From Siphonodentalium dalli (taxonomy: Eukaryota; Mollusca; Scaphopoda; Gadilida; Siphonodentaliidae): a stretch of DNA of 64,000 nucleotides. The DNA is taken from positions 87,354,983 to 87,418,982 of the forward strand of contig CP136061.1 in the NCBI GenBank assembly GCA_032622095.1. Reading direction: 5' to 3'. The notes beneath the pieces were generated by a model. That model worked only from the letters and a program-made list of their open reading frames with translations. It had not been told where the DNA came from and did no database searches. Shown here piece by piece: positions 45,774 through 56,689 of this stretch; the stretch's first letter is position 1; each line of letters starts with the position of its first letter. The position numbers and the translations under genes were made by a program.

Positions 45774-46127
45774 ATGTCTAACACAGTGCGCGTTGCTATG
45801 TTTGGCAGTAGTCACCTTGCTCGTCTTGACGATTGGATGTATGATGGCGATTTTTGGTTTAATCTCCCGGACAAAGAAGTTCGCTTCTTTGCACGTGGTG
45901 GCTTAAATTTAGCAAATTGTTCTGAGTTGTTCTGGTCCTGTATAGATTGGGAACCCCATGCTGTTTTTATACAGTTTGGGGGGAATGACATCAATTTAGA
46001 AAGTAACCATTTTATATATCAATGCAACCATATCATTGGTTCATTCCATTGGTTGCAAATTAAATTCGAATGGGTTTCTTGCCATTCTACACGAAGCCAA
46101 CATGCAGCTCAATCGTCCCACGGATGA
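45774..46127 (+). pseudogene. SGNH/GDSL-type hydrolase fragment inside the transposon
   Basis: After CGCCTTTAGAC the frame reads MSNTVRVAMFGSSHLARL. This has the block I motif with the nucleophilic Ser in a GSSH context, then ARGGLNLAN (block II Gly) and VFIQFGGNDINLES (block III GGND). The last catalytic block (DxxH) is absent: after about residue 82 the reading is lost, and a continuation (ANMQLNRPTDEAKVNN) lies in another frame. So the domain is truncated and frameshifted. SGNH domains of this kind are known in mobile elements (CR1-type LINEs, Ngaro/DIRS-like elements), where their role is unclear. Their presence between long inverted termini is unusual. Confidence 0.7.
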
Positions 46128-46713
46128 GGCCAAGGTTAATAATCCGATTTTAAAATATCTTAATCTGATCATGTTTTAAATCCCAATTAATTCGCACGAT
46201 CGTATAACTACTGTCTAAACCAATTCCTATACAAACACGTACAATTGATACATGTACATTATTCATGATTATTTATTGTAACGAAAACCGCCAAAGGTAA
46301 ATCGCACGAGAACTCGAAGTAAATTAGTTAATCACTGGACTGATAATCACAAGGGATTCACCAAAATAAATAAATTAATTGAATTGAAGTCCGTGGTGAC
46401 GAATGTGACGCCTCGCTACAATCCATACATAATGTCACATGCAGTGCTTTGAATAGAATACCACTTTAAGTCACTACCCATGCGACTATCATGACCTGAA
46501 CCATGTTGTTTTATAATAAATAAACATGGGGTTACCCCCCCCCCCATTAACATATTCAGTTGTTTTATAATATATTTTTGCATGTACCATAAAGAAAATT
46601 CTCCGGGTTTCATACATATGTGTTTTAATTGATATGTTATGACTCACCTCGTATAAGTTTTCGAATATCGGTGTTGATCTAGCAGGACCAGAATACACTC
46701 TTCGCTGCATGAT

Positions 46714-47650
46714 ATGATGTCCATTTCCGTGGTCGTGCAACCAGGGGAGATGCGGTTTGTGCCTTTTTGGATTTCGCGTACCCGTGGAACCGGTCGCAAG
46801 TTAGGGGTTAACAGTGCCATATCCACTCGAGCTATCGACTTGGGGGTTGGAACTTTGGTACATTCAGGTCTATTCTGCACGATAGTAAAAACACCATCAC
46901 GCTCGGACCCATTAGGGCGGTGCGGTCGGCGGGTGTTAATTTCGGCGTTTATAGCGAATTCGGCAGCAGCTTATGGGTTAATTTATTCACTTCCGCTGCA
47001 GCTAGCGACTTGTCCGATCGCACATGGATGAATAGCCGTATTTCCTGCATGATATAATGTCCATTCCGTGGTCAGGCAGTCAGGGGAGGTGCGGTCGGCG
47101 CCATATCGGATTTCCCGTACCTGGCGGAAACGGCCGCAAGTCAGGGGTTAACAGTGCAGTGTCCGCTCGAGCTATCGACTTGGGGATTGGAAATTTGGTA
47201 CATTCGGGTCCATTCTACAAGATAGTGCAAACCCCATCTCGCTCGGACCCCTAGGGGCGGTCCGGTCGGCGGGTGTTAATTTCGGCGATTTTGCGTACAT
47301 TTATAGCGAATTCGGCAGCAGCGTATGGGTCAATTTATTCACTTCCGCTGCAGCTAGTGACATATCCGATCGCCCATGGATGCATATGGTTATTCACTTC
47401 ATGATATAATGTCCATTTCCGTGGTCAGGCAGACAGTGGAGGTGCGGTCGGCGCCTTTTTGGATTTCCCTTACCTGGCGGAAACGTTCGCACGTTAGGGG
47501 TTAACAGTGTCGTGTCCGCTCGAGCTGTCGACTTGGAACTTTGGTACATTCAGGTCCATTGTACACGATAGTGCAAACCCCATCTCGCTCGGACCCCTGG
47601 GGGCGGTCCGGTCGGGTGCGGTCGTGTGCGGTCGGGTTTTAGTAGGACCG
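46714..47650 (-). repeat. Right terminal inverted repeat with about three tandem partial copies
   Basis: Modules containing CTCGAGCTATCGACTTGG, CTCGCTCGGACCC, TATAGCGAATTCGGCAGCAG and ATGATATAATGTCCATT recur near 46830, 47165 and 47515. The outermost copy ends at 47650. This amplification is absent at the left end. Confidence 0.8.
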
Positions 47651-48330
47651 GACAGACGTGTTCATTTCCAGATTGCTAAAATGTGAAACTAACACGTTGT
47701 AGTGGTGCAAAAAGAATTTGACATATGTCACAGGTTGTTACGCAACATACGGGTATTCTCTGAAGTCTGAGGAATGTATTGCAGAAAAGAAATAGTCAAT
47801 TGATAAACAGCAAAGAGTGGCTATTTGATCAAGCACATAAACGTAGTTGTAACGTATGTACATCGTATGTGCAATTGTCTGCAGCAAATACCAACTGCAT
47901 AATAAGGTTTATATATTTGTCCCACGGTCTTTATTATTGATATAAAAAGGTCCAATAGGAATATTACACCTTATAACATATATGTGTCTGTGATAACACC
48001 ATTTATAAATAGCGTGCTTTAATAGCAAATACAAAAACACACAATTATGCAAATTAGCAAACACAACAGTTCGCGGTTGTTATGAAACAGTGGGGTTTAT
48101 AAAAACAGTGTTTTTCTAAATTATCAGAGATCTTTCAGAGAATCTCTGCGTGGTGAGTTCTTCGTAGTTCTATGTTTGCTGGTAACAGCTGAGCGGTCAA
48201 TAACTGAGACAATGTTACCCTCGAGGGTAATATGGGATGAAGGATAACAAGGTGATTTACGGCCCGCCATGTGACGCACTCTCAGCCAATCAGAAGAGAG
48301 GAGAATGAAATGTGATGAAGGATAACAAAA
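47651..48330 (+). repeat. Right half of the duplicated 1.1-kb block, second copy
   Basis: It matches 7456-8194: GACAGACGTGTTCATTTCCA, CGGTCTTTATTATTGATATA, then the palindrome TTACCCTCGAGGGTAA (48215-48230). The terminal GGTGATTTACGGCCC unit occurs once here but twice at 8040-8190. Confidence 0.85.
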
Positions 48331-48723
48331 TCTATTAATGCTGAGTAACGAAAACAGAAACGCAGAATTTATAATTTATTATATTCCGATCCAGAGATAT
48401 TTAATCATATTTTAATGTATAATGCCGAAATCAGTTGTATGTGTCAAGTGCATGCTTTAGGGAATATTTAAAATCATCACTTTGAAATATTGAAACATTG
48501 AAACAAACTATGCTGGAATCGCCAAGGACACATCTCACAGATTCTATGACATGAGAATAGATAATTGATTTTGTTCATTAATGTACTGTCACTCAAGATA
48601 TGAAAAAACACCGCGTAACAAAGGGCGCCGTACTTCAAAGTACAGACCGTTGTTCACGTCATGACAAGTTTTCACACCATGTTGACTTGGTGGAACTATC
48701 AAAGGTTACGTAACATCTGACTG
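48331..48723. other. Unassigned DNA
   Basis: I see no gene or repeat in this short stretch. Confidence 0.4.
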
Positions 48724-48947
48724 ACACCCAGTATACTACCATTGTCTCAAATAACAAGGACACGGTCGCTATCTGACTGACGCCCAGTATACTACCATTG
48801 TCTCAAATAACAAGGACACGGTCGCAATCTGACTGACACCCAGTATACTACCATTGTCTCAAATAACAAGGACACGGTCGCAATCTGACTGACGCCCAGT
48901 ATACTACCATTGTCTCAAATAACAAGGACACGGTCGCTATCTCATGA
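48724..48947 (+). repeat. 56-bp tandem repeat, exactly four copies
   Basis: The unit AC(A/G)CCCAGTATACTACCAT continues TGTCTCAAATAACAAGGACA and CGGTCGC(A/T)ATCTGACTG. The period is 56 bp and the copies are almost identical. Confidence 0.95.
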
Positions 48948-49019
48948 GATGTTCAATCTTTAATCTCGTTAAATCAAAAATAACAAAACATGATACAATG
49001 TTTTATACAATTTTGGGGG

Positions 49020-49700
49020 ATTGACTATTTCGAGTAACAGGAACGGAACGAGGAACATGAACCACTTCCGAGTTACAGAATGACTATTTCGAGTAACAGG
49101 AATGAGGAACAGATATATAAGCTCATATTTCTCGCGCTTTACGCTATGAAACAATCCATATTATACATCACTCGAAAGCATAGCCTCTCCTCTTCTTTAA
49201 TATTGCAACATTTAAACACCACTTTTGAGAACTAAGCGTATAATTGGCCAGGAACGTCGAGCGGTGAATCAGAAATTAGCAAAAAACGAAAATATTTCCG
49301 AGTAACAGGAATGATGAACAGATATATAAGCTAAATTTTCTCGCATTTTACCCAATGAAACAATACAATGTTATGCATCATTCGAAAGCATAGCCTCTCC
49401 CCTTCTTTAATATTGCAACATTTAATCGCTACTTTGAGAACTAAGCGTATATTTGGCCAGGAACGTCGAGCTGTGAATCAGAAATTATCAAAAAAGCGAA
49501 AAAAAATTCGAGTAACAGGAATGAGGAACATATATATAAGCTCATATTTCTCGCGTTTTACGCTATAGAACAAGACATATGATCCATCATTCGAAAGCAT
49601 AGCATCTCCACTCCATTAATATTGAAACATTTAGACACTAATTTTGCGAAAAAAGCGTTTAATTGGCCAGGAACGTCGAGCGGTGAATCGGAAATTAGCT
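49020..49700 (+). repeat. Tandem repeat of about 220 bp, three copies
   Basis: Units open with GAGTAACAGGAATGAGGAAC and AGATATATAAGCTCATATTT. They contain CGAAAGCATAGCCTCTCC and close GGCCAGGAACGTCGAGCGGT then GAATCAGAAATTAG. Copies start near 49085, 49300 and 49508; a partial one lies at 49030. Confidence 0.85.
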
Positions 49701-49899
49701 ACTATGGAAGCAGTTATAAGATAGGTTGATAAACACACGAGATATTGATAAACCGGCGTCACATGTTCTGAAAATAATATTTGCCATTTCCCAGCTGTTT
49801 TTAATTTTTCTCACATAAGTTAAATAAACGCTCTTTATTTCTACCATATCAGGAATAGCCAACACGTACACTTTAAAACAAAGAGAGGCACAAAAATTG

Positions 49900-51385
49900 A
49901 TACGCAATAATTTTAGCGCCAATTTCCACCAAAGTGATACGCATTCTTATCCATAATACGAGTTGTCTGGTCGAGTGATTTAAAGATGATATGTATGTGC
50001 TGTTTCGGTGAGAGACGGGGGTTAGTAAGCACTAAATTTGATCAAAATTGGTTTACCAAACTTATCAATAATCATTTCCATCAGGAGTCTAATTGTGTGT
50101 TTAAGGATGTCACAAGCTGTCTCAAGTGGGGCCATTCGAGTCAGGATGCATAGAGGGTGAGAGGAACACAAAATATATGAACAATATGTTTAGCGCTGAT
50201 TTCCACCAGATTGATATATATTGTCAGTGATACGAGAACTCTAATCGTGTGGTTTAGATACACCAAATTAATGCCGTTTGGGTGAGAGATATGGGGGCCC
50301 TAAATTTTATACGAATTTGTATACTCGCCAATTTTATACAAAATCATCCACACGGTACGAGGAGTCAAATGGGGTGGCTTAAAGCTGTCAAAAGTGGCGT
50401 CATTCGAGTCAGGGGTGCACTGAATGGGAGAGGGGCACCAACATTGATAACAATAATTTTAGAGCCGATTTCCACCAAATTAATACACATTCTTCTCCTT
50501 GATACAAGGAATCTAATTGTGTGATTTAAAGACGCCAAATTGGTGTCGTTTGGGTGTGAGATCGGGGGGGGGGGGGGGTAGGCACTAACATTTATTTGAT
50601 AATAATTGGTTTAGTCACCGATTGCTACCAAACTGATACAAACTCATCAACATGGTATGGGGAGTCTAATGATGTGGCTTAAAACTGTTAAAAGTGGCGT
50701 CATTCGAGTCAGCATGGGTGCACTGAAAAGGTGAGGGCACCACAATTGATACACAATATTTTTTGCGCCAATTTCCACCAAATTGATACACATTCTTATC
50801 CATAATACGAGGAATCAAACCATGTGATTTAAAGACGCTATATTGGTGCTGTGTGTGTGAGGGATGGGTGGGTTGTGGGTGGGCACTAAATTTGATTAAA
50901 AAAATTGTTTAGTCGCCGATTAGCACCAAACTTATAAATAGTTATCTCCATGATATCAGGAGTCTAATTGTGCGGTTTAAAGATGTCAAAAGTGGTGCCA
51001 ATCGAGACAGAGCTCCACAGAGAGTGAGAGAGATACAGAAATTACAAACAATATGTTTAGCGACGATTTCCACCAGGCTGATACATATTCTTCTCCGTGA
51101 TACGAGGAATCTAATCGTGTGGTTTAAATACGCCAAATTGGTGCCGTTTGGGTGAGATATGGGGGCCCTAAATTTGATACGAATTTGTATACTCGCCAAT
51201 TTTCAAATTTTTTATATATATTCATCTCCATAATGAGTCTAAGTTTGTGGTTTAATGATGTCAAATGTGGCGGGTCACCACAACTGATACAAATATGTTT
51301 AGTGTCAATTAACATCAAATTCATACACGTTATTCTCAAATGATACGAGGAATCAAATCGTGCGTGTTAAAAACGTCACAGTTAG
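49900..51385 (+). repeat. Tandem repeat of about 240-305 bp, about six diverged copies
   Basis: The block (C/G)CCAATTTCCACCAAA-TTGATAC-CATTCTT-TCC recurs near 49917, 50202, 50464, 50768, 51065 and 51305. Each copy is followed by AATCTAATCGTGTGGTTTAA and GTTTGGGTGAGA. A G-run of about 14 lies near 50564. The open frames across it are artefacts. Confidence 0.85.
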
Positions 51386-52332
51386 TGCCTAGATATATTT
51401 GCAAATATATGTCTGTTTGTATGTGTTCTATATATAACTTCACGGGGTACAATCGAGATGGCACCCAGGTGTTCTAACAGTGGTAACTATTTACGAGGAC
51501 GATAATGGTGCATGTAAAAATATTAGAATAGCTCATTTTAATATTATAACACAATTGAGTCTGCCCCATTCAATATAGTTTCCACAAAAAAGTTACAAGA
51601 GATATGGAAATGTAAAGAAGGCCTGTTCAACAATAGTGGTCTCAGTGTGCCGTCAAATATAATTTCTTCTGAGATAAAAGAAAACGGAATCAGTGGCACA
51701 TGATTTTTCATGATCCTCAAATACTGACATTTGACATGGTTATATCTGACCAATTATACAGAGTTTATGTTTCATTGTTTAGAACATACTCATCGCCTAA
51801 CATAAACAAATCAAAATCTCGCTCTGTGTCCGGCACATGTAGCTGGTATTTCTTTTAAACTGAGAATAATTAGCCAGTATATAGCACAATGAACAGAGCA
51901 GCACCTATACATTTCTTTAAAACATCTTATCTGTATCTTCATAGAGATATGATAACCAGGTGTACCCAAATCTTAGTCAAACCCACTAGATTGATTGATA
52001 CATCTCTATGTATAACCCAATTTTCGTCTTTTATTTTTGCGAACTAATGTGTTTATGATGTTCATGTTATAACGTCTGAAGTATACGCAGTTGCAAATAA
52101 ATAAATAGTTCTTTATTGGTGGGACGGATTAATCGCGATAAACAAAATGACAATCGCTCCGATCTGACAAGTTGAGCTACTACTTATATTCCGTATGTAA
52201 GAATCGTGTTTTGTGATGCCATTTGGATAAATAATTTTTGAGAATATGTGTAACACTTTGAACAAGAGTATCCGCTATCCCCACCATATACCCACAATAT
52301 GCAGAGGGTTTCACATCACTTTAACCTGAGCA
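51386..52332. other. Unassigned DNA, probably the body of the left Helitron
   Basis: The stretch leads to the Helitron 3' end at 52352. The string ATGTCTGTTTGTATGTG at 51409 resembles the subterminal part of the other Helitrons here, but the 5' end cannot be fixed. No exon was seen. Confidence 0.4.
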
Positions 52333-52352
52333 ACGCCGGGTAACCCTGCTAG
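52333..52352 (+). mobile_element. Helitron 3' terminus
   Basis: AACGCCGGGTAACCCTGCTAG followed by T; the same 20-base end occurs at 36068-36087. The next Helitron starts at the following base. Confidence 0.6.
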
Positions 52353-53111
52353 TTTACTATATACTTTAAGATTTCCGTGCGACCACTTCGTCACCCTTCA
52401 ACTACCACCGTAATGGGGATTGATGGGTGAAATGGGTTAATGGTTAAAGCGCGTTCGTATCTGCGGTTTCCCGTTAAAGAGCGTGTATATACACGAGTAG
52501 TATAACTACGGCTCAATCGATCGAGACGAAATTTCGTACTTCCAAGGGACGGGGGAGATTTTCGTCGGGTCAGTTTGTCCGCATGAGGTGAACTTGACCT
52601 TGAAACTGGTCCGCACTTTCTTGATCCGCCTTGTATTTCGATCCTCCAAGCTGAATTATCACACGGACGTCGCTCCAACCCTGTTTTTTTGTAGTATGAT
52701 TCTTGTGTCTGTGTCCAGACATGTAAAATATATTGCGTTAGGGTTCTGCGAGTTTTTTTTTAAATATTAGGGCTTTGCGAGCATAATTTTGACTTCGTGT
52801 TAAATCATACCGTTCGTGATGTCATCGCCGCGGGGATATATAATTTCGTACTTAGGGCTTCCAAGGGACGGGGGAGATTTTCGTCGGCTCAGTTTGTCCG
52901 CCTGAGGTGACATTGACCTTGAAACGGGTACCAACAAATGACCTTGGGCGATATCTCGGTCGTCAGCGGTGACATCGACGTGAAATTTGTCAAGTATGGT
53001 CAACTCGGGACGGGATTTTTTTTGTCGGGTTACATGATAGCATGGGTTACCTTGAAAAATGATGGATCGAGCCATGGGACCAATCCCGCCAGTGGCGGGC
53101 TAATCTGCTAG
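52353..53111 (+). mobile_element. Non-autonomous Helitron, plus strand
   Basis: The 5' end TTTACTATATACTTTAAGAT aligns with the 5' ends of the minus-strand elements (TCTATTATATATTTTGAAAG), with the first TC changed to TT. The 3' end has a clean hairpin, CCCGCCAGTGGCGGG (53085-53099), then CTAATCTGCTAG and T. A block with TTCCAAGGGACGGGGGAGAT and CAGTTTGTCCGC is repeated inside (about 52530-52615 and 52859-52930). No protein-coding sequence is supported. Confidence 0.7.
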
Positions 53112-53331
53112 TATAATATATAACAACAATGAATGACAAATTTTAGCAATGGCGTATTTTGATTTGCATTATGTGTATAATATAGAATTCCAATTTAAAA
53201 ATAGTCCTGATCTGTACTTTATATCTGAAAAATGTATGCTAGAAACGATTGTATTCGGACACTGACATACTCTCTCTCTGAAGTTATACATAAACTTGCG
53301 CAGCAACATCGGAAATGATAACATACAATCA
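53112..53331. other. Short unassigned gap
   Basis: AT-rich; nothing is recognised between the Helitron and the LINE fragment. Confidence 0.4.
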
Positions 53332-53880
53332 TTAACATACATATCGCATAAACATCCTATATAAATTATTATTACTGGTAGTCAATTTGTTGTACGTTTT
53401 CCTTGAGTAATTAGCCCACAAATGGGCACAATAATATGGCGAAATATAACGAAGAAATGTATTGACATCAAAAGAACAAAAAGTTAATTTCCTGATTATT
53501 ACATATGGAATGATATTGAATGATATTGTCATCGTCGTCAGAGAGATCGTCGCGTCTCATGTGACCCAGATATTTATAGGAGGAACTGAAGTTAACCTCG
53601 CAGCCGTTTAGAAATTGTTTAGAAAAATATTTAATATTAAGAGATTTGGGAATAAAAGCCATGGCAACGGGTTTGGACGTGTTAAAACGTAGGTGAAGTT
53701 TAACGGCTTCTGTTTCAAAACTAGATAATAAACGACGAAGTCCCATCAGAGAACGAGACAAAAGACACATGTCATCTGCACAACAAATATGATGAACTAA
53801 ATTGTTACCTATCATCCACCCCACTATACCACAAACTATTGTTATACCTCTCAAAAGACCAGTACTGAAATCCGTGTTTT
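53332..53880 (-). pseudogene. Second LINE: reverse transcriptase fragment
   Basis: Read on the minus strand, GWMIGNNLVHHICCADDMCL is the YADD region (CADD here; both catalytic Asp are kept). LSRSLMGLRRLLSSF and LRFNTSKPVAMAF follow, then NGCEVNFSSSYKYLGHMRRD. Near 53500 the frame shifts and the thumb continues as FDVNTFLRYISPYYCAHLWA and NYSRKTYNKL. Palm N-terminal parts, endonuclease and tail are absent. The sequence differs clearly from the 39-41-kb LINE, so it is another family. The fragment ends at the TAGTCAT-rich element. Confidence 0.82.
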
Positions 53881-54238
53881 AGCGAATGGATTGAAAGTTT
53901 GACCTGCTTTCAATTCAGTCTCTGATTCTGGGTAAAATATCATCTGGTTGATATTGAAATTATTTGCACAAAGTTTCCACAAAATTGCATCTTCACCGTC
54001 TATGTGACTCAGAAAAGTTAGTCATTATGACCCAATCTTGGTCATTTTGACTAAAGACAAATGTAGTATAATGGCGTAATTAGTCGTATTGACTATACAT
54101 TTCTTAGTCGCTATGACTAACATCACCCTAATCTTTGTGACTAATTTTCTGCCTTAGCATTATGACTAAGCAAAGTTAGTCATCATGTGGACAAACAGTT
54201 GACTAACCTAAGTTAGTCATATTGACTAACTTTTTTCT
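53881..54238 (+). repeat. TAGTCAT-rich repeat element, copy 2
   Basis: GGATTGAAAGTTTGACCTGC, TCTGATTCTGGGTAAAATAT and CATCTGGTTGATATTGAAAT match 22850-22925. The right half is the same series of TTAGTCATTATGAC-type palindromes and ends GTTAGTCATATTGACTAAC. Confidence 0.7.
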
Positions 54239-54252
54239 CCTATATATATATA

Positions 54253-55014
54253 CTAGAAGGTGACCCGACTTCGTCCGGGATTTGACATTGAATTGACCAT
54301 TTTGAAGGTCAAGGTCAGGTGGGGTCAAACACCAACACCCCAAAAATGGTGGAAATCGGCCCAGCGGATACCGGGAAATCGGCCCAGCGGATACCGAGAT
54401 TCCCTATGCATCAAATTTCGTCCGTAAAAATCCGCCAGTTTAACCCGATTTTATTTCCACTCAAGTATATAAACGCGCCTCATATACACAAACAACGTAA
54501 AGATAAATTACCATCGGTGCCCGAGATATCGCCAAGACGTCTGAAACAGTCAAATGCATCGGTCGGTTAAGCGTTAACGTGATCTAACGTTATGACCTCT
54601 AACGACGTCATAGAAGTTACGCATTGTTTTTATCCTGATGGAAGATAGTACCACTTCTTCTTGATAATTGAGGCAGATAACTAAAACGGATACATACGTT
54701 ATATCGTTGGAAAGAGGAAACACGAAATATTCTCACAGTGTCATTATTATGACTGGCATTTTATTATTCGCGCTGTTTCGAATCGATTTGTAAGCACCGA
54801 ACTCAAATGAAAGTCCCGTAACACAGCGTAAAACATATTTGACCTCGGCACGTGAAAAGTTGACCTCGGATCTGAAAATCAATAGGCCTGTGTTACTCCT
54901 GACCCGAAAATACCCCCACATACCAAGTTTCATCGAAATCGGGTCGGCCGTTTTCGAGTTCATCGATTACACACACACAAACAAACAAACAGATCTTCCA
55001 AAATATATAATTGA
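54253..55014 (-). mobile_element. Helitron A of a head-to-tail array
   Basis: The minus-strand 5' end at 55014 is TCAATTATATATTTTGGAAG. The 3' end at 54253 is CACCTTCTAG preceded by the hairpin CCCGGACGAAGTCGGG. Subterminal GTTTGTTTGTTTGTGTGTG lies just inside the 5' end. No Rep/helicase. Confidence 0.78.
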
Positions 55015-55860
55015 CTAGAAGGTAACCCGACTTCGTCCGGGCTATTAAAAAACCAAATTTCAAGTCGATTGCTCCACCCGTTTCCTAGATCTGGTCTGCG
55101 CATGCGCGAAGCTGGTGTCGCACGTGCTCGGCGACCCGATAAAATTCGTGTCCGGGGCAAGATACATTCACATACCAAATTTAAAGTCAATATCTCAACC
55201 CGTTTCCGAGATCTCGTCTGCGCATGCGCGAAGCTGGCGTCGCACGTGCTCGGCGACCCGATAAAATTCGTATCCGGGGCAAGATACATTCACATACCAA
55301 ATTTCAAGTCGATAGCTACACCCGTTTCCGAGATATATAGCCCAATGTCATTTGCGGATACCTCGGCCGGTGATGAGTTAACGCGACACAGTCAAATGCA
55401 TCGGCAGGGTGAGAGTTAACATAATCTAACTTTATGACCTCTGACGACGTCATAGAATTTACGCATTGATTTTATCCTGATAAAAGATCGCACCACTTGT
55501 ACCTAATAATTGAGGCAGATAACTAAAACGGATACATACATATTATATATCGTTGGAAAGATGAAGCCACACAGATTCTAACCGTGCAAATTATATGACT
55601 GGCAATTTATTATTCGCGCTATATCGTATCGATTTGTGAGCACCGAACTGAAATATATTAGCGCAAAACGGCGTAAAAACAGATTTGACCTCCGCACGTG
55701 AAAAGTTGACCTCGCACGGACAAATAGATATGCCTATGTTCGTCTCCGGCCGAAAATACCCTAAAATACCAAATTTCATCGAAATTGGCTTAGTCGTTTT
55801 CGAGTCCATCGATTTCAAACACACAAACAAACACACAGATCTTTCAAAATATATAATAGA
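55015..55860 (-). mobile_element. Helitron B of the array
   Basis: The 5' end at 55860 is TCTATTATATATTTTGAAAG. The 3' end at 55015 is TACCTTCTAG, abutting the first T of element A, as expected for insertion between A and T. Two copies of the 122-bp unit (GCGCATGCGCGAAGCTGG) lie near its 3' end. Confidence 0.8.
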
Positions 55861-56388
55861 CTAGCCGATGAGCCCGACGTTGTCCGGGCGACGTTGTCCG
55901 GGCTATTCAAAAACCAAATTTCAAGTCGATAGCTCCACCCGTTTTCGAGATCTAGTCTGCGCATGCGCGAAGCTGGTGTCGCACGGGCTCGGCGACCCGA
56001 TAAAATTCGTATCCGGGGCAAGATAGATTCACATAGCAAATTTCAAGTCGATAGCTCCACCCGTTTCCGAGATCTCGTCTGCGCATGCGCGAAGCTGGCG
56101 TCGCACGGGCTCGGCGACCCGATAAAATTCGTATCCGGGGCAAGATACATTCACATAGCAAATTTCAAGTCGATAGCTCCACCCGTTCCCGAGATCTCGT
56201 CTGCGCATGCGCGAAGCGGGCGCCGCACGGGCTCGCCAATACGACAACGTTCACCGCCTGGTCAAACTACACACACGTACCAAGTTTCGTCCCGATCGGT
56301 CGAGAATCGTAGATTTGTATTAATGACAGACAGACAAACAGACAAACAAACAAACATACATACAGACAGAGGTCTTCAAAATATATAT

Positions 56389-56392
<4 letters not shown>
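55861..56392 (-). mobile_element. Helitron C of the array
   Basis: The 5' end near 56392 is TCTCATATATATTTTGAAGA, running into a TA tract. The 3' end at 55861 is CATCGGCTAG, abutting element B. The hairpin region (CCCGGACAACGTCGGG) is present, with the CGACGTTGTCCGGG string duplicated. The body is mainly three 122-bp units. Confidence 0.75.
55910..56275 (+). repeat. 122-bp unit, three tandem copies inside Helitron C
   Basis: TTTCAAGTCGATAGCTCCAC recurs at about 55919, 56041 and 56163. Each is followed by CTGCGCATGCGCGAAGC, CTCGGCGACCCGATAAAA and TATCCGGGGCAAGATA. One to two copies also occur in Helitron B and in the element at 8608. The open frames through it are artefacts. Confidence 0.88.
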
Positions 56393-56422
<30 letters not shown>

Positions 56423-56689
56423 AGATTTCTTCGACGTGTTTGCATTGTTATTATTGCAACATAGATGTATTTTGTGTGGGGATGTGTTTTGGAGTATATT
56501 GACACATATGAAATCGAAAACGTCCCAATAAATAGCTTTCGGGTAGATCTATATATCAATAAGTTATTTTTGATATTGGATAAGATGATTGGGTTTCAAT
56601 ATTGATGGATCAAAGAAAGTCGCTGAAATAACAATAGGTGAATCGAGTAATGGTCTACTCATGTGGAAGCGTAGGGCAACACGTGTGAA

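Larger units (their letters stand above)
43041..47650. mobile_element. 4610-bp transposon with long inverted termini and 8-bp target duplication
   Basis: The left end is GGGTCCTACTAAAACCCGAC. The right end is the inverse, GTCGGGTTTTAGTAGGACCG. Flanking both is GACAGACG (43033-43040 and 47651-47658), which is single in the paralogous empty site at 7456-7463. The inverted ends are hundreds of bases long (about 43041-43460 against 47190-47650) and GC-rich, with CCCGACCGCA sub-repeats. At the right end the arm is partly repeated about three times in tandem (from about 46714). The interior is AT-rich and carries an SGNH-hydrolase fragment. I found no transposase, so this is probably a non-autonomous or decayed copy. 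Superfamily unassigned; 8-bp duplications occur in hAT, P and Merlin, among others. Confidence 0.85.

Noticed and set aside
55963-56502. 179-residue plus-strand frame with repeated REAGVARARRPDKIR
   Set aside because: It is the 122-bp Helitron unit translated. The unit length is not a multiple of three, and the same peptides appear on both strands.
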